From the NCBI GenBank assembly GCA_017939025.1, contig JAGBAI010000041.1, forward strand, positions 1 through 18,578: a stretch of 18,578 nucleotides of DNA, read 5' to 3'. Shown here in pieces: positions 1 to 6,547 of the stretch (the first letter of the stretch is position 1; each line of letters begins with the position of its first letter). The translations under genes were made by a program, and so were the position numbers. This DNA is from Oscillospiraceae bacterium. Lineage in GTDB: Bacteria > Bacillota_A > Clostridia > Oscillospirales > Oscillospiraceae. Below the pieces are notes generated by a model. The model worked only from the letters and a program-made list of their open reading frames with translations. It was not told where the DNA came from and did not search any database.

Positions 1-10
1 ACATGAGCAT
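1..10 (-). CDS. 5' end of an unidentified leftward gene leaving the window
   Basis: On the minus strand a strong Shine-Dalgarno AGGAGG (positions 21-16) lies 5 nt before an ATG at 10-8; a second in-frame ATG lies at 4-2, 11 nt from the same site. A promoter-like pair lies just upstream. Only three codons are visible, so no product can be named. The start codon is inside one arm of a perfect inverted repeat, an arrangement seen in some transposase genes but not diagnostic. Confidence 0.4.
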
Positions 11-73
11 AGAGACCTCCTTTTCTGTGTTGTAGGGGTACATTCATTGTAAAGGATTTTGTCTCTATGCTCA
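4..73. repeat. Perfect 13-bp inverted repeat with a 44-bp spacer
   Basis: TGAGCATAGAGAC at 4-16 is the exact reverse complement of GTCTCTATGCTCA at 61-73. Read leftward, the outer arm overlaps the -35 box and promoter spacer, and the inner arm covers the start codon of the leftward gene and abuts its ribosome-binding site. A transcript entering from tmcAL would contain both arms and could fold over the start codon. A transcript from the local promoter would contain only the inner arm. Confidence 0.8.
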
Positions 74-74
74 A
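46..74 (-). promoter_or_regulatory. Promoter for the leftward gene at the window edge
   Basis: On the minus strand TTGAGC (74-69), a 17-bp spacer and TACAAT (51-46). The expected transcription start is near 39, giving a leader of about 30 nt before the ATG. The -35 matches 4 of 6 and the -10 matches 5 of 6 consensus bases. Confidence 0.5.
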
Positions 75-95
75 CTTTTATTTTGACATGGCTTT

Positions 96-120
96 GGGGC
101 CAGGCTCATCGCCTGACCCC
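96..120 (-). other. GC-rich hairpin downstream of tmcAL
   Basis: Ten-base arms GGGGCCAGGC (96-105) and GCCTGACCCC (111-120) flank a 5-nt loop. In minus-strand RNA the one non-identical position is a G-U wobble, so all ten pairs form. In plus-strand RNA it is a C-A mismatch. This suggests the structure belongs to leftward transcripts. There is no clean U-tract after it, so it is a structure rather than a firm terminator. Confidence 0.4.
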
Positions 121-145
121 AACATTTATTATAGAACCAAAGTTT

Positions 146-172
146 AAAGGGCAGCCTGGAGTGCTGCCCTTT
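146..172 (-). terminator. Terminator hairpin after tmcAL
   Basis: A perfect 10-bp stem (146-155 with 163-172, core GGGCAGC/GCTGCCC) and 7-nt loop sit just past the tmcAL stop codon. The U-tract is short and interrupted on the minus strand (TTTAAACTTT). T-rich sequence also follows on the plus strand, so it could act in both directions. Confidence 0.65.
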
Positions 173-174
173 TG

Positions 175-1326
175 CTATTTTGTCTTTGGATAAATGATGC
201 GGCGTAATTCTTCCCGGCCCGGTGGTTCGGGGCTGTCCAGTGCGAACAGGCCGTATAGATCCTCGCAGCGTTTTTCCAGTGTCCAATAAGGATGGTCGGT
301 TTTTGTTCCGATGTTCAGAAAATTGGCGGTATTTTTGCTGCTGTTCAACAGGCTGCGTCCGATGTCATTGAAGGCCAGGATCCGGGTGTAAGGTACTTCC
401 GTTTCCAGCATTTCCCGGGTAATACCCAGGAAGGCGCACAGAATCATTCGCTGGATCCGGGTACGGGTATAGCGCTTGGACTTGGTAGCGGCGATGATGT
501 CTTCCAGAGATGTCTCCCGTCGGCTGGCGTGCATCAGCTTGCGCCATAAACCTTCACTGCCGTAGGGGAGGGCTTCGAATTCTGCGTCTGTCATGGTGCG
601 AAGCTTTCCAAGAACAGCCCGCTCTCCGGCTTCCAGCGTGTGCAGCGGTGCATTTTCAAAAATGGGCCGGGCTGCCCTGGGAACACAGCTTTTCCAGTTA
701 TGGGCATAGAGCATCAGATTCCGAACAGCAGTGGCAGAGGGATTCTCTGCGTCGGCTACCTCTGCGTGATAGCTGCCTGCCCGGTGGATGGGGAAGATTT
801 CCATGGAACTTTTCTGGGTGATAATAGCCTTACAGTATTCCACAGCCAGAATGTTGTTGGGCTGGGAAAGAAGGGCTGCCTCCAATCCCATTTCTTCCAG
901 GGCTGCCTGCCGGGCAGCAGGGAAGGACAGTCCCTTTTCCAGCTGACCTTTCAGCAGGGGAGGAAACTGGTCACTGAGCAAAGCGTTTGCTGTCTGCATC
1001 AGTATTTCCCCGTCAGCAGTTTCAGTGCCAAAGCACAGTATGTCACAGATCTGGGAGAGAATTCGGATGCCTGCTGATGCAAACCCTTCGGCAGAGGACA
1101 GGGCAGCGGTGACAGGAAGCTCCAGAACCAGATCTGCGCCGCTGACCAGGGCAGCTTCTGCACGGTGGGACTTGTCGATAATGGCGGGCATGCCCCGCTG
1201 AACGAAATTGCCGCTCATGGCGCAGACAATGGCAGTATTGCTGCCATAACGCTCCCGGATCATCCGGATCTGCTTCAAATGGCCCAGGTGGAGGGGGTTG
1301 TATTCGCAAACAATACCAACGACCAT
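175..1326 (-). CDS. tmcAL: tRNA(Met) cytidine acetate ligase
   Basis: This 383-aa protein belongs to the TmcAL/YlbM nucleotidyltransferase family. TmcAL uses acetate and ATP to make acetyl-adenylate and acetylates the wobble cytidine (C34) of elongator tRNA-Met. The N-terminus carries the nucleotidyltransferase signature EYNPLHLGH (residues 8-16, HxGH at 13-16), then the family blocks SGNFVQRGMPAI (38-49) and DLVLELPVTAALSSAEGFASAG (from residue 65). Length is near the usual 380-415 residues. The start is supported by AGGAGG at 1342-1337, 10 nt upstream. It is divergent from ackA, whose enzyme interconverts acetate and acetyl phosphate, so the acetate link between the two is sensible. Family identity is firm; the function in this organism is by homology. 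Confidence 0.93.
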   Translation of the reverse strand: MVVGIVCEYNPLHLGHLKQIRMIRERYGSNTAIVCAMSGNFVQRGMPAIIDKSHRAEAALVSGADLVLELPVTAALSSAEGFASAGIRILSQICDILCFGTETADGEILMQTANALLSDQFPPLLKGQLEKGLSFPAARQAALEEMGLEAALLSQPNNILAVEYCKAIITQKSSMEIFPIHRAGSYHAEVADAENPSATAVRNLMLYAHNWKSCVPRAARPIFENAPLHTLEAGERAVLGKLRTMTDAEFEALPYGSEGLWRKLMHASRRETSLEDIIAATKSKRYTRTRIQRMILCAFLGITREMLETEVPYTRILAFNDIGRSLLNSSKNTANFLNIGTKTDHPYWTLEKRCEDLYGLFALDSPEPPGREELRRIIYPKTK

Positions 1327-1368
1327 GGAAAAATTTCCTCCTTTTTATAAAAAATTTCCAAAGAGGGC

Positions 1369-1397
1369 TTGAGAAATCGGGAAACATGGACTATAAT
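1369..1397 (+). promoter_or_regulatory. ackA promoter
   Basis: TTGAGA (1369-1374), a 17-bp spacer and a perfect TATAAT (1392-1397). Expected start of transcription is near 1404, leaving a leader of about 70 nt. A short inverted repeat TATGAT/ATCATA (1407-1412 and 1420-1425) lies just downstream of the start point. No convincing promoter for the divergent tmcAL was found in the same gap; a TTGTTT-16-TATGAT pair on the minus strand is a weak candidate. Confidence 0.75.
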
Positions 1398-1474
1398 AAA
1401 TGCAAGTATGATTATGGTTATCATATCATAAAGTCCCCAAATAATAAAACAATATTTTTAGGAGGCAGATTCCA

Positions 1475-2656
1475 ATGAATGTTCTTGTTATCAACGCCGG
1501 CTCCTCTTCTCTGAAGTATCAGCTGATGAATCCCGAGACCGGTGACGTTTCCGCCAAGGGCCTGTGCGAGCGTATCGGCATTGACGGCCGTCTGACCCAC
1601 AGCGCTAACGGCGGTAAGACCGTTAAGGAAATCGCTATGCCCACCCACGGCGAAGCCATCGCTGCTGTTATGGACGCTCTGGTCGACGCTGAGATCGGCG
1701 TGATCAAGTCCGTTGCTGAGATCGACGCTGTCGGTCACCGCGTTGTCCACGGCGGCAACAAGTTTGCAGCTTCCTGTATCATCGACGAGGCCGTCATCAA
1801 GGGCATCGAAGAGTGCATCCCTCTGGGCCCCCTGCATAACCCTGCTAACCTGCTGGGCATTACCGCCTGCCAGAAGCTGATGCCCACCACTCCTCAGGTT
1901 GCTGTTTTCGATACCGCTTTCCATATGACCATGCCCGCCGAGGCTTACCGCTACGCCATCCCCACTGAGTACTATGAGAACGATTCTCTGCGTCGCTACG
2001 GCTTCCACGGCACTTCTCACAAGTATGTTACCAACCGCGCCATCGCTCTGACCGGTAAGAAGGATCTGAAGGTCGTCAACTGCCACCTGGGTAACGGCTC
2101 CTCCCTGTCCGCTGTTAAGGACGGCAAGTGCATGGACACCTCCATGGGCCTGACTCCTCTGGCCGGCGTACCTATGGGTACCCGCTCCGGCGACCTGGAT
2201 GCCGGTGTTGTGCAGTTCATTGCCAACAAGTACAATAAGACTGTCGACCAGGTTCTGAACGAGCTGAACAAGAAGTCCGGCGTTCTGGCCATCTCCGGCG
2301 TTTCCTCCGACTTCCGTGACATCGAAGAGCAGGCTGTTGCCGGCAATGCTGACTGCGAGCTGGCTCTGGAGAAGTTCGCTTACGAAGTCCGTAAGTACAT
2401 CGGCTCCTACGCTGCTGTTCTGGGCGGCCTGGACTGCCTGGTGTTCACCGCTGGTGTCGGTGAGAACTCCGCTACCATGCGTGCACGCATCTGCAAGAAC
2501 CTGGAGTACCTGGGCATCAAGATCGACGCCGAGAAGAACAAGATCCGCGGCTGCGAGAACAAGATCTCCACTGACGACTCCGCCGTTCAGGTTTGGGTCA
2601 TCCCCACTAACGAAGAGCTGATGATCGCTCAGGATACCGCTGAGCTGGTCAAGTAA
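1475..2656 (+). CDS. ackA: Acetate kinase
   Basis: This 393-aa cytoplasmic enzyme interconverts acetate + ATP and acetyl phosphate + ADP, yielding ATP during fermentation. Family landmarks are all present: NAGSSSLKY (7-15, with N7), GHRVVHGG (87-94, R89), H121, FDTAFH (145-150, D146), YGFHGTSHK (175-183, H178), HLGNGSS (204-210), GTRSGD (235-240, R237), TAGVGENS, and E381 near the C-terminus. The ATG follows AGGAGG (1460-1465) by 9 nt. Codon use is strongly biased (CTG, AAG, ATC, GAC, GGC), more than in neighbouring genes, which suggests high expression. It is monocistronic between its own promoter and a strong terminator; pta is not adjacent in this window. Confidence 0.98.
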   Translation: MNVLVINAGSSSLKYQLMNPETGDVSAKGLCERIGIDGRLTHSANGGKTVKEIAMPTHGEAIAAVMDALVDAEIGVIKSVAEIDAVGHRVVHGGNKFAASCIIDEAVIKGIEECIPLGPLHNPANLLGITACQKLMPTTPQVAVFDTAFHMTMPAEAYRYAIPTEYYENDSLRRYGFHGTSHKYVTNRAIALTGKKDLKVVNCHLGNGSSLSAVKDGKCMDTSMGLTPLAGVPMGTRSGDLDAGVVQFIANKYNKTVDQVLNELNKKSGVLAISGVSSDFRDIEEQAVAGNADCELALEKFAYEVRKYIGSYAAVLGGLDCLVFTAGVGENSATMRARICKNLEYLGIKIDAEKNKIRGCENKISTDDSAVQVWVIPTNEELMIAQDTAELVK

Positions 2657-2667
2657 GAAACTTTAGC

Positions 2668-2698
2668 GAAAAGCCGCCGCAGTAAGCGGCGGCTTTTC
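2668..2698 (+). terminator. ackA terminator
   Basis: A perfect 13-bp stem (GAAAAGCCGCCGC 2668-2680 with 2686-2698) around a 5-nt loop, ending in TTTTC, 11 nt after the ackA stop. Confidence 0.85.
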
Positions 2699-2700
2699 TG

Positions 2701-2808
2701 AGTTGACAGTTGAAAGTTAACAGTTGACAGTTAAGGAATCCCTCCGCGATATTTTAAATCACCGCTGATATTGCATAACTGTCAACTGTCAATTGTCAAC
2801 TGTCAACT
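2701..2808. repeat. Inverted-repeat element built from TTGACA-rich 33-nt arms
   Basis: Arm 2701-2733 and the reverse complement of 2776-2808 match at 30 of 33 positions, separated by 42 bp. Each arm carries AGTTGACAGTT twice, with TTGACA-type cores 21 bp apart. Related 33-nt units lie at 11841-11873 and 12926-12958. The size and symmetry resemble a miniature inverted-repeat element, with no coding capacity. The perfect TTGACA at 2724-2729 has GATATT 18 bp downstream, so the element may supply a promoter for pepT; no better pepT promoter is visible. Confidence 0.8.
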
Positions 2809-2830
2809 TAAAATGTAAAGGAGTTTGTTT

Positions 2831-4036
2831 ATGAGCAACGTACAAGAGCGCTTCCTGCGCTATGTTTCCTTCGACACCCAGTCTGATGAGAATTCTCCTA
2901 CCTGTCCTTCCACCGCCAAGCAGAAGCTGCTGGGCGCTGCTATTGTGGAGGAGATGAAGGCCATGGGTATTTCCGATGCCTTTATGGATGACAACGGCTA
3001 TGTTTACGGCACTGTACCCGGCGATCCCGGTCTGCCCACCATCGGCCTCATCGCCCACATGGATACTTCCCCCGATGCCTCCGGTGCGGATATCAAGGCG
3101 AAGGTGGTGGAATATCACGGTGGTGATCTGTGTCTGAATCCCGAAAAGGATATCTGGATGAAGGAAAGCGATTATCCAAGCCTTAAAAACCATGTCGGCA
3201 AGCATCTGATCGTCACCGACGGCACCACTCTGCTGGGTGCCGATGACAAGGCAGGCATTGCGGAAATTATGACCTGTGCCGAGCATCTGCTGACTCTGGG
3301 CGGCAAGCATGCTACCTTGAAGATTGGATTCACCCCCGACGAAGAGATCGGCAGAGGCGCCGACCTGTTTGATGTGAAGGGCTTCGGTGCGGACTATGCC
3401 TATACCTCCGACGGCGGCCCCATTGGCGAAATCGAGTATGAGAATTTCAATGGCGCTTCTGCTTATGCTGTGTTCCATGGTCTGAACATCCATCCCGGCA
3501 GCGCCAAGAATAAGATGGTCAACTCTCAGTATATTGCTATGGAGTTTGTGAACCTGCTGCCTGTCCATCAGCGGCCCGAGTCTACCGACGGTTACGAGGG
3601 CTTCATCCATCTGACGGACATGAAGGGCGAGGTAGAGCGAAGTGAGTTGTACTTCATCATCCGCGACCATGACATGACCAGGTTTGAGGAGAAGAAAGCT
3701 GTCATGCGTGCAGCTGCGGAGTATATCAACGCCAAGTACGGCGAAGGGACTCTGGAGCTTTCCATCAAAGACAGCTACTTTAACATGAAAAAGCATATTG
3801 AGCCTGTGATGTACGTTGTGGACCGGGCCAAGGAGGCTATGAAAAAGGTTGGCATGGAGGCAAAAGAAGTACCCATCCGGGGCGGCACCGATGGCGCACG
3901 TTTGAGCTATGAAGGCCTGCCCTGTCCCAACCTGTGTACCGGCGGCGAGAACTACCATGGCCGGTTTGAGTTTATCCCGGTTGAGGATATGGAAAAGTGC
4001 GTTCAGATGCTGATCACCATAATGACAAACTTCTGA
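2831..4036 (+). CDS. pepT: Peptidase T (tripeptide aminopeptidase)
   Basis: This 401-aa M20B metallopeptidase releases the N-terminal residue from tripeptides in the cytoplasm. The two-zinc site known from Salmonella PepT is complete with a constant offset of about two residues: H76 and D78 in AHMDT, D138 in GADDK, catalytic E171 and E172 in PDEE, D194 in TSDGG, and H376 in ENYHGRFEF. The start is the ATG at 2831, 7 nt after AAAGGAG (2817-2823). An in-frame TTG two codons earlier lies too close to that site. The gene follows the inverted-repeat element directly and shares a palindromic terminator with the convergent membrane-protein operon. Confidence 0.97.
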   Translation: MSNVQERFLRYVSFDTQSDENSPTCPSTAKQKLLGAAIVEEMKAMGISDAFMDDNGYVYGTVPGDPGLPTIGLIAHMDTSPDASGADIKAKVVEYHGGDLCLNPEKDIWMKESDYPSLKNHVGKHLIVTDGTTLLGADDKAGIAEIMTCAEHLLTLGGKHATLKIGFTPDEEIGRGADLFDVKGFGADYAYTSDGGPIGEIEYENFNGASAYAVFHGLNIHPGSAKNKMVNSQYIAMEFVNLLPVHQRPESTDGYEGFIHLTDMKGEVERSELYFIIRDHDMTRFEEKKAVMRAAAEYINAKYGEGTLELSIKDSYFNMKKHIEPVMYVVDRAKEAMKKVGMEAKEVPIRGGTDGARLSYEGLPCPNLCTGGENYHGRFEFIPVEDMEKCVQMLITIMTNF

Positions 4037-4057
4037 AAATGGTAAAAAATATAATGC

Positions 4058-4081
4058 AGGGCGGGGTCATGACCCCGCCCT
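4058..4081. terminator. Bidirectional terminator between convergent genes
   Basis: A 24-bp perfect palindrome, stem AGGGCGGGGTCA/TGACCCCGCCCT, lies between pepT and the leftward 155-aa gene. T-rich sequence follows on both strands (ATCATTTTAG on plus; GCATTATATTTTTT on minus). Confidence 0.85.
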
Positions 4082-4087
4082 ATCATT

Positions 4088-4555
4088 TTAGTATTTTTTA
4101 TCGTAATACACTTTAAACCACAAGCATAAGCTGCTGCAAACCATCACACAGGCCAGAATGGTAAGACTGACCGTGGGATTAAAATATCCGGTGACGATGA
4201 CGGCAATGAGGCCGCCGATGAGAAATACAGACATGGCAGCACTGCGGGCGTTGTGGAACAGCTGCAACGTCCGTTCATCATGGGTTTTGACATACAGTTT
4301 TCGAAGCTTTCTGTCATCCTTGAGCGCGAAAAGGTTCCGGATCAAAGCGAAGAGTGTCAGGCAAAGCAGTCCTGTTGAGGCACCTCCTACAAAGCCACGC
4401 CACATGGATATCCAGTGGCTAGCGGGCATAGCTGGGGCAATCTTCAGCAATTCCAACTCAGACGCAAGGGCAAAACCGGAGCACAGGGCCAGAATTACGC
4501 TGCAAATGGACAAAATGATATTCTGTTTTTTGACTTTTTCGCGATATTGTTCCAT
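4088..4555 (-). CDS. Four-helix membrane protein of unknown function, second of a pair
   Basis: I do not recognise a named function. The 155-aa protein has about four hydrophobic helices (residues 11-31, 54-76, 105-125, 127-147) and a charged cytoplasmic-looking loop between helices 2 and 3 containing THDERTLQLFHNARS (91-105). The upstream neighbour has the same topology and a matching loop (EKDERNKMMSERAKS), so the two are probably diverged paralogues that could form a heteromeric membrane unit. It is last in a leftward operon with an XRE regulator, with a gap of 9 nt. Small regulator-plus-membrane-protein cassettes of this kind occur widely in Firmicutes, but their substrate is usually unknown. 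Confidence 0.8.
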   Translation of the reverse strand: MEQYREKVKKQNIILSICSVILALCSGFALASELELLKIAPAMPASHWISMWRGFVGGASTGLLCLTLFALIRNLFALKDDRKLRKLYVKTHDERTLQLFHNARSAAMSVFLIGGLIAVIVTGYFNPTVSLTILACVMVCSSLCLWFKVYYDKKY

Positions 4556-4564
4556 AGTGTTACC

Positions 4565-4981
4565 TCAATACTTTTTGCGAATAATATTCCAGCAGATCCA
4601 GTAAACTACCGTCATACCGCACACATACCAGGCGAAAGGAAGAGCGGCTTCATGCTTTCCAAGCAGAGACAGGATAATGCAGATATCACCGGCAACGAAC
4701 AGGGAAAGGGAAAAAGTCCAGCTTTTGGCCCGTTCGGACATCATTTTATTTCGCTCGTCTTTTTCTGCGGTCTCCTGTTCCTTCATGGCTTTTTTGTCAT
4801 GGACGATGTGGTTGTATTGAACAGTGCGGATAATGCCCATGATGATAAAAGCGATGCCAAGAGAAAGGGAATAGGCATTATCGGTACCGGAAAGTAACCA
4901 GTACAGAGTCATAGCGCCACCGAAAACGGCCCAGGCAAGATTTACAAAAAGCCGCTGCTTCAATTTCTTTTTGTACTCCAT
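4565..4981 (-). CDS. Four-helix membrane protein of unknown function, first of a pair
   Basis: The 138-aa protein has about four hydrophobic segments (residues 11-31, 38-52, 86-106, 113-134) and a long charged loop between helices 2 and 3 (about 53-85) carrying the DER motif at 75-77 shared with the next gene. A Shine-Dalgarno GGAGG (4994-4990) lies inside the 3' end of the regulator gene, 8 nt before the ATG, and the intergenic gap is only 3 nt, so the three genes are very probably co-transcribed. No enzymatic motif is visible. Confidence 0.82.
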   Translation of the reverse strand: MEYKKKLKQRLFVNLAWAVFGGAMTLYWLLSGTDNAYSLSLGIAFIIMGIIRTVQYNHIVHDKKAMKEQETAEKDERNKMMSERAKSWTFSLSLFVAGDICIILSLLGKHEAALPFAWYVCGMTVVYWICWNIIRKKY

Positions 4982-4984
4982 AAT

Positions 4985-5188
4985 TCAATCCTCCAGTTCC
5001 GAGAAATCGAATACTTCCTCAATGCTCAGCCCGAAAAACCTTGAAATTTTATAGGCCAGGGGCAGGGAGGCTGTGTATTTTCCAACTTCGATGGAGGTGA
5101 TGGTCTGCCGTGTGGTACCCACGGCCTCTGCCAGCTCCTCCTGAGACAGCTTGCGCGATTTGCGCAGCTGACGGATATTGTTCTTCAT
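4985..5188 (-). CDS. Small XRE-family transcriptional regulator
   Basis: This 67-aa protein is essentially a single Cro/C1-type helix-turn-helix domain (residues about 5-58; turn and recognition helix around VGTTRQTITSIEVGKY, 23-38). A short acidic C-terminus FSELED follows. Such one-domain regulators often repress their own operon and respond through partner proteins. Start: AAGGAG 7 nt upstream of ATG. It is the first gene of a leftward operon with two membrane proteins, and its promoter carries three regularly spaced repeats that are good candidates for its own binding sites. Confidence 0.93.
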   Translation of the reverse strand: MKNNIRQLRKSRKLSQEELAEAVGTTRQTITSIEVGKYTASLPLAYKISRFFGLSIEEVFDFSELED

Positions 5189-5237
5189 AAGTAAGCTCCT
5201 TCTTTCTTCTCCATGCGTCCATGTAGAAGAAAATGCT

Positions 5238-5296
5238 AAGTTAACTTTGCATTATTAGCATAGCACGCTTTGCGTAAAATGTCAAGTGCGCTTTGC
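5238..5296. promoter_or_regulatory. Three operator-like repeats at 23-bp intervals
   Basis: CTTTGC occurs at 5245-5250, 5268-5273 and 5291-5296, exactly 23 bp apart. The first is part of an imperfect palindrome centred on AAGTTAACTT (5238-5247), the second is the palindrome ACGCTTTGCGT (5265-5275), and the third is GCGCTTTGC (5288-5296). They flank and fill the regulator promoter: one over the start point, one in the -35/-10 spacer, one just upstream of -35. This fits cooperative repression by the adjacent XRE protein (inference). Confidence 0.65.
5257..5285 (-). promoter_or_regulatory. Promoter of the XRE/membrane-protein operon
   Basis: On the minus strand a perfect TTGACA (5285-5280), 17-bp spacer and TATGCT (5262-5257). 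Expected transcription start is near 5250, within the downstream operator-like repeat. Confidence 0.75.
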
Positions 5297-5314
5297 AAAA
5301 CGGTATAAAAGAAA

Positions 5315-5338
5315 CCCGGGACAGTTTTCTGTCCCGGG
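5315..5338 (-). terminator. Terminator of the 103-aa gene
   Basis: A perfect 10-bp stem CCCGGGACAG/CTGTCCCGGG with a 4-nt loop, followed on the minus strand by TTTCTTTT. It separates the 103-aa gene from the promoter of the XRE operon. Confidence 0.85.
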
Positions 5339-5354
5339 CTGATCTGATGGATTA

Positions 5355-5666
5355 TTACTCAGCAAAGTCAGTTTCTTCTGCAACAGGCTCGTTCTCGGTG
5401 ACGACGATCTCGGGAGCGGGCTCTTCAACGGCTTCCTCAACGGGAACTTCCTCAGCAGCAGGCTCTTCAGCAGGAGCCTCAGCAGTCTCTTCCACGAACT
5501 CTTCTACCACTTCGGCTTCCTCGCACTCGGGGCACTTGGGCATAGCGTTCCACAGCTTCTTGGCAGAAGCTACGATCTTTTCACCGTAGGTAGCGATGAT
5601 GTAAACAGCACCGGCAACGGCAGCCAGAGTGGTCAGGATCTTGATGATGGTATTGATAGGCTTCAT
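5355..5666 (-). CDS. Small membrane-anchored protein with CxxC motif and acidic tail
   Basis: I do not recognise this 103-aa protein. It has one N-terminal hydrophobic segment (about residues 4-26), a short basic stretch (K30, K36, K37), the pair C45-P-E-C48, and then about 55 residues made almost only of Glu, Ala, Pro and Val with no lysine or arginine. The layout suggests a membrane anchor, a possible metal- or redox-active CxxC, and a disordered acidic tail. The gene has its own promoter, a good Shine-Dalgarno (GGAGG 8 nt before ATG) and a strong terminator, so it is a real single-gene unit. Calling it a thioredoxin-like or zinc protein would go beyond the evidence. Confidence 0.85.
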   Translation of the reverse strand: MKPINTIIKILTTLAAVAGAVYIIATYGEKIVASAKKLWNAMPKCPECEEAEVVEEFVEETAEAPAEEPAAEEVPVEEAVEEPAPEIVVTENEPVAEETDFAE

Positions 5667-5701
5667 AACAGGTTCCTCCGATAATTATTTTATCTGCTTT
5701 A

Positions 5702-5730
5702 AGTATAACCAAAACTGGAAGAAAAAGCAA
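5702..5730 (-). promoter_or_regulatory. Promoter of the 103-aa gene
   Basis: On the minus strand TTGCTT (5730-5725), 17-bp spacer, TATACT (5707-5702), about 35 bp upstream of the ATG. Confidence 0.55.
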
Positions 5731-5745
5731 TACTTTTTTCTGACG

Positions 5746-6543
5746 TTACAGATAGCCATACATGCCCCGGACACTGACTTCGCCGGAATTGACAGCTTCA
5801 GTATGCCCGTCTGGGAAGCGAACCACCAGCGCGCCGGCTTCGTCCACATCCTCGGCGTGCCCGTGGCGGACTTCGTCCCCCCGGAGCAGGGAGATGTCCT
5901 GACCAACGGTGATGCAGTCAGCGCGGTATTGGCCCAACATTGCTTGCTTCCGGGACAGAAGCGTCTTGTCCATCCGGAGCAGGGCGTCCATCATGGCGGC
6001 GGCAACGGAAGCCCGGTCGATCTCTTTTCCGGTGACCATGGCGAGGGAACCAGCTATATGCTGAATGTCCGGAGCAAAATCGGAAAGATTCTGGCAGCAG
6101 TTGATGCCGATGCCGATGATGGCGTAGTCCACCATACCTGTTGGTGTCAAGCCCAGTTCTGTGAGGATACCGCCCAGTTTGCGCTTGTTATACACCAAAT
6201 CATTTGTCCATTTGATGCCGGGCCGAAGGCCGACAGCAGCTTCCATGGCATCACACATGGCAACAGCCACAGCGCAGGTCAGATGCAGCAGCTCCACAGG
6301 AGCACAGTTGGGTCGGAGCAGAATGCTTAAATAAACCCCCACACCGCCAGGGGAATGGAAACTGCGTCCCATCCGCCCATGTCCACCGGTTTGATGATCG
6401 GCAATAATCACGGTGCCGTGAGGTGCCCCTTCTTTTGCCATGGTTTTCAGCAGGTCATTGGTGGAACCCAGTTCGTCAAAGTAATGGAAGTGTTCCTTCC
6501 AGGGATATGCGGGGGAGAGTCGGGATAAGATTTCTTCTTTCAT
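5746..6543 (-). CDS. birA: Biotin--[acetyl-CoA-carboxylase] ligase, monofunctional
   Basis: This 265-aa enzyme activates biotin with ATP and transfers it to the lysine of biotin carboxyl carrier proteins. Visible landmarks: GSTND (26-30), the biotin/AMP loop GGHGRMGRSF (53-62), KWTNDL (111-116, K111), GGILTE (124-129), GIGIN (144-148), and a C-terminal beta-rich domain (about 215-265). It lacks the N-terminal winged-helix domain of bifunctional BirA, so it should not act as the biotin-operon repressor. The loop reads GRMGR where many homologues have GRGRR, a mild variation. It starts 4 nt after the stop of the methyltransferase gene and has only a weak distant AAGGA, consistent with translational coupling. 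Confidence 0.95.
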   Translation of the reverse strand: MKEEILSRLSPAYPWKEHFHYFDELGSTNDLLKTMAKEGAPHGTVIIADHQTGGHGRMGRSFHSPGGVGVYLSILLRPNCAPVELLHLTCAVAVAMCDAMEAAVGLRPGIKWTNDLVYNKRKLGGILTELGLTPTGMVDYAIIGIGINCCQNLSDFAPDIQHIAGSLAMVTGKEIDRASVAAAMMDALLRMDKTLLSRKQAMLGQYRADCITVGQDISLLRGDEVRHGHAEDVDEAGALVVRFPDGHTEAVNSGEVSVRGMYGYL

Positions 6544-6547
6544 AGGT

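Noticed and set aside
1407..1425. TATGAT/ATCATA inverted repeat in the ackA leader as a specific operator
   Set aside because: Only six AT-rich base pairs, expected often by chance in an AT-rich leader; kept as a note under the ackA promoter only.
2701..2808. Possible CRISPR array or tandem repeat
   Set aside because: The units are inverted with one non-repeated centre, there are no regular spacers and no cas genes nearby.
2786..2814. CTGTCA-17-TAAAAT as a pepT promoter
   Set aside because: Its start point would fall on the pepT Shine-Dalgarno, leaving no usable leader; the TTGACA at 2724 inside the element is a better candidate.
2789..3958. A 389-codon open frame on the minus strand opposite pepT
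   Set aside because: It is antisense to a complete pepT and starts within the inverted-repeat arm; no domain recognised.
5708..5745. Terminator after birA
   Set aside because: The only hairpin is made of A and T runs with no GC stem and overlaps the promoter of the next gene; not convincing.
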